Of a stretch of 64,000 bases of DNA, positions 62,043-64,000 are shown in pieces. This stretch comes from Chitinophaga ginsengisoli (GTDB taxonomy: Bacteria; Bacteroidota; Bacteroidia; Chitinophagales; Chitinophagaceae): positions 703,555 through 767,554 of the forward strand of contig NZ_PYGK01000002.1 in NCBI RefSeq assembly GCF_003014595.1. The letters are read 5' to 3'. Numbering within the stretch: the stretch's first letter is position 1; each line of letters starts with the position of its first letter. The notes beneath the pieces were generated by a model. The model saw only the letters and a list, made by a program, of their open reading frames with translations, had not been told where the DNA came from and did no database searches. Both the position numbers and the translations under genes were made by a program.

Positions 62043-63881
62043 TTAGGTCCAGACCGTTTTTATCAGCCATGGCATCCACGATAATCCTACTACACTAAAG
62101 CCCCATGGCAATTGGTTTAACAACATATCATACGCCTGCTGTGTCACATATAACTGCCACTCTTCCTCCTTCCATTCCAGCTTTCCTTCCCTCAACAGGA
62201 AGTTGCCGCGCAAACCATCGGGCGACGTATTACCCAATGCGTTCCAGTGAGAGATCACTGCGGCTAACAATTCATTGGCTTCCGTCTTCTCCACATCTGT
62301 CAGCGGAATAAAACGTCTTACCGGTTCTGCCGGCTGGATACCACAGAGTATTTTAGGTAACACCAGGTCCCACTCCGGAATGTCTTCTTCTCCATAAGCC
62401 AGGTATCCCAGCAACTGTACTGCCCTGTGTGTTGCAGCTTCATCTTTGAACTGCTGTCCTTCTCTGAGCGCCAGCGCATCAAAAAAGAAAGACAGATAAG
62501 GATGCAGTAATATCAGCCCCGCATTATTGATGTAATAAACAGCTCCTTCTGCCAGTGGTTCCGGCGATGCAGTTTCCTCGTCTGTAGCCGAAGAAGAACG
62601 CTTCTTTCCTGCGGGATGTTCTGCATCGTTATTTACGTTCTCTTGCACTGTGGCATCTTCTTCGCTTTCCGCCGCTGCTTTTCGTGCCCTTTCTTCTTCT
62701 GTTGTTTTTTCTTTTTTCTTTTCTGAGGATGTTTTATCCTGTTTCACTTCTTCCTCCGTCCGTTCACGACGGGTCTTTTCATCGGCGCGTTCCTGTTCGC
62801 GGCGTTGCCTCGCAGCAGCTTGCTCTTGCTGTTCAGGTACGTCCTTTCCTGGATTATCCTTGCGCTGTTGTGCACCGTCCTCTCTGTCCCGCTTTTCTCC
62901 CTGTTTATGTCGCGTTGCTTCCTGCTGTGCAGTAAGCAGGCTCTTTTGTAGGGTAGTGATCTCAGGTACATATTGCATAGCAAGTGCAGCGGCTGTCTGT
63001 TGCAATAAAACAGGCGCTTTCACCGCGGCTGTTGTTATTGTCTGCATGACATACAACAAACGGGGTGCTACGGTATCTTGTGCTTTACCCACCAATTGAT
63101 GCATGAGTTGCTGCAACAATGCGGTATTGTTCAATGTTCGCCCCGGTACAATGATCTCCCGGATCAGCCAGATGAACACATCATCATGATAGCTTGTCCT
63201 CGCAGGCAATACCGGGATGAGTGATTGCTGTGCAGTCGCTAACACACTCGCTGCTTCCCGCAACTGCGGATGATAAATAAACGTTTCCCATTCATTGATG
63301 ACCTGTAACACCTGCCGGTAAGCATCTGCACTATATGCCAGTATCCAGTTCTGTACAAAGGCGGGTGAGAATTGTAATACCAGTCGCCTGATCGCATACG
63401 GATGTTCCATAAACAATACCTTACACTGCTGTAAAGCATATGTCTCGGAAGATAACGCGGCCAGTACACCCGCTTCCCATTGCGGCTGCTGCCATTTCAC
63501 GGCGGAAGATGGCAGGATGCCTCTCTCCAGGAAATACAACCAGCTTTCATAGTATCCCTGTATCAGGGGTATTCTTTGCATGCCGGCTTCCACCGCCAGC
63601 TGTGCCTGCATGCCATGGTAATGCTTCCGGAGATGACCGATGATCATCTCCGGGAGTGAGGTCCGTAATGTTTCCAGGTCACAGGAACCCAGGTCTATTT
63701 CCAGTTTGTCTATCTGTAATAAAGTATCCGGATCGGCCCAGCTGTCCAGCAGTGCTGACAACATTGGCTCTAACTCCGTCGTGACACCTGTGCTCAATCT
63801 TCCCTGCAATGCAAAGGCTTCCTCCCTGGAAGGCAGCTGCACTTCCAGCAAGAGTTTTCCGATGGCATGTTGCTGTTCCAT
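62043..63881 (-). CDS. Contractile injection system tape-measure-type protein
   Basis: The 612-residue product starts with KLLLEVQLPSREEAFALQGR. The second part (about residues 430-612) matches the CIS tape-measure-like family: GAVYYINNAGLILLHPYLSFF, AVQLLGYLAYGEED, a VISHWNALGNTS segment and a QLPWGFSVVGLSWMPWL ending. Between lies a long charged region (KQGEKRDREDGAQQRKD, AARQRREQERADEKTRRE) that looks helical and disordered. In eCIS loci (AFP/PVC/MAC) this protein sits next to the AAA ATPase. It overlaps the upstream gene stop by one base (TAATG). Length of the tube may be set by such proteins in related systems. Confidence 0.87.
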   Translation of the reverse strand: MEQQHAIGKLLLEVQLPSREEAFALQGRLSTGVTTELEPMLSALLDSWADPDTLLQIDKLEIDLGSCDLETLRTSLPEMIIGHLRKHYHGMQAQLAVEAGMQRIPLIQGYYESWLYFLERGILPSSAVKWQQPQWEAGVLAALSSETYALQQCKVLFMEHPYAIRRLVLQFSPAFVQNWILAYSADAYRQVLQVINEWETFIYHPQLREAASVLATAQQSLIPVLPARTSYHDDVFIWLIREIIVPGRTLNNTALLQQLMHQLVGKAQDTVAPRLLYVMQTITTAAVKAPVLLQQTAAALAMQYVPEITTLQKSLLTAQQEATRHKQGEKRDREDGAQQRKDNPGKDVPEQQEQAAARQRREQERADEKTRRERTEEEVKQDKTSSEKKKEKTTEEERARKAAAESEEDATVQENVNNDAEHPAGKKRSSSATDEETASPEPLAEGAVYYINNAGLILLHPYLSFFFDALALREGQQFKDEAATHRAVQLLGYLAYGEEDIPEWDLVLPKILCGIQPAEPVRRFIPLTDVEKTEANELLAAVISHWNALGNTSPDGLRGNFLLREGKLEWKEEEWQLYVTQQAYDMLLNQLPWGFSVVGLSWMPWLIKTVWT

Positions 63882-64000
63882 TAAGCGATCAATCCTTTAT
63901 ACGTGTTGACTGTTTTTTCATTCTCTGCCGTAACAATACCAGTAGTATTCCATACCTGCTGCCACTGTGCCAGGCCATCCCGCTGCGTAGTAATAGATTC
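63881..64000 (-). CDS. C-terminal end of an upstream eCIS gene (partial)
   Basis: The minus-strand frame ends in TAA 63881-63883 and is open to the window edge, giving 39 residues ending TVNTYKGLIA. Its stop overlaps the tape-measure start. The fragment is too short for identification. Given the locus, a baseplate or other particle gene is likely. Confidence 0.6.
   Translation of the reverse strand, partial: ESITTQRDGLAQWQQVWNTTGIVTAENEKTVNTYKGLIA

Overview
The window looks like a piece of a Bacteroidota chromosome, most probably a Chitinophaga-like soil bacterium. The clues are a GH18 chitinase ending in a type IX secretion (T9SS) sorting domain, an orphan CHU_C/gliding-type C-terminal domain, HxlR regulators, a LytS/LytTR pair with a LytTR output, TlpA-like thioredoxins, lipoproteins with short lipoboxes, and genes without strong Shine-Dalgarno sequences. 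No rRNA, tRNA or CRISPR array was recognised. Identifications rest on reading motifs by eye, not on database searches. || Layout. 1-13 kb is a patchy, accessory-looking stretch: a partial Gfo/Idh/MocA dehydrogenase with an AraC regulator, decayed gene fragments (aldo/keto reductase, TlpA), an EthD/HxlR divergent pair with a 36-bp palindrome between them, an SDR plus acyl-adenylate ligase pair, a secreted 704-aa protein behind a trypsin-like protease, and three copies of a stem-loop followed by a GTGCCC(A/C)GTA(A/G)CGG-like tag. 12.6-13.3 kb carries a stand-alone eCIS-core (DUF4157) protein. 13.9-26.4 kb holds a TlpA-like protein, a Crp-type regulator, a five-gene module (two coiled-coil proteins, an OmpA-fused substrate-binding protein, ABC permease and ATPase), and a second Crp-type regulator followed by two CRP-like palindromes and a five-gene operon (YceI, tautomerase, SDR, NTF2-like, nitronate monooxygenase). 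26.8-49.4 kb is ordinary chromosomal material: acyltransferase, chitinase, PHP hydrolase, SDR/HxlR pair, M48 peptidase with a DUF898 protein, LytS/LytTR, an ABC ATPase with a permease-M1 peptidase fusion, and an M81 peptidase. || 49.5-64.0 kb (all minus strand) is the distal part of an extracellular contractile injection system (eCIS) operon, and is the most interesting part. In transcription order it has the end of an unidentified upstream gene, the tape-measure-type protein, a 1310-aa DUF4157 protein with a C-terminal tail that looks like an HNH/GH-E-type nuclease toxin, a SUFU+SUKH protein that looks like its immunity protein, a ParA-like ATPase, a 508-aa DUF4157 protein with a second HExxH motif (HEGNH), a 1179-aa DUF4157 paralogue of the first with a different tail, and the AAA+ ATPase. 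The two giant proteins share nearly their whole body and differ at the C-terminus, which is the polymorphic-toxin design. The inference is a contractile particle whose cargo genes include a toxin with swappable tips and at least one linked immunity gene. This needs structure-based searches and protein assays to confirm.
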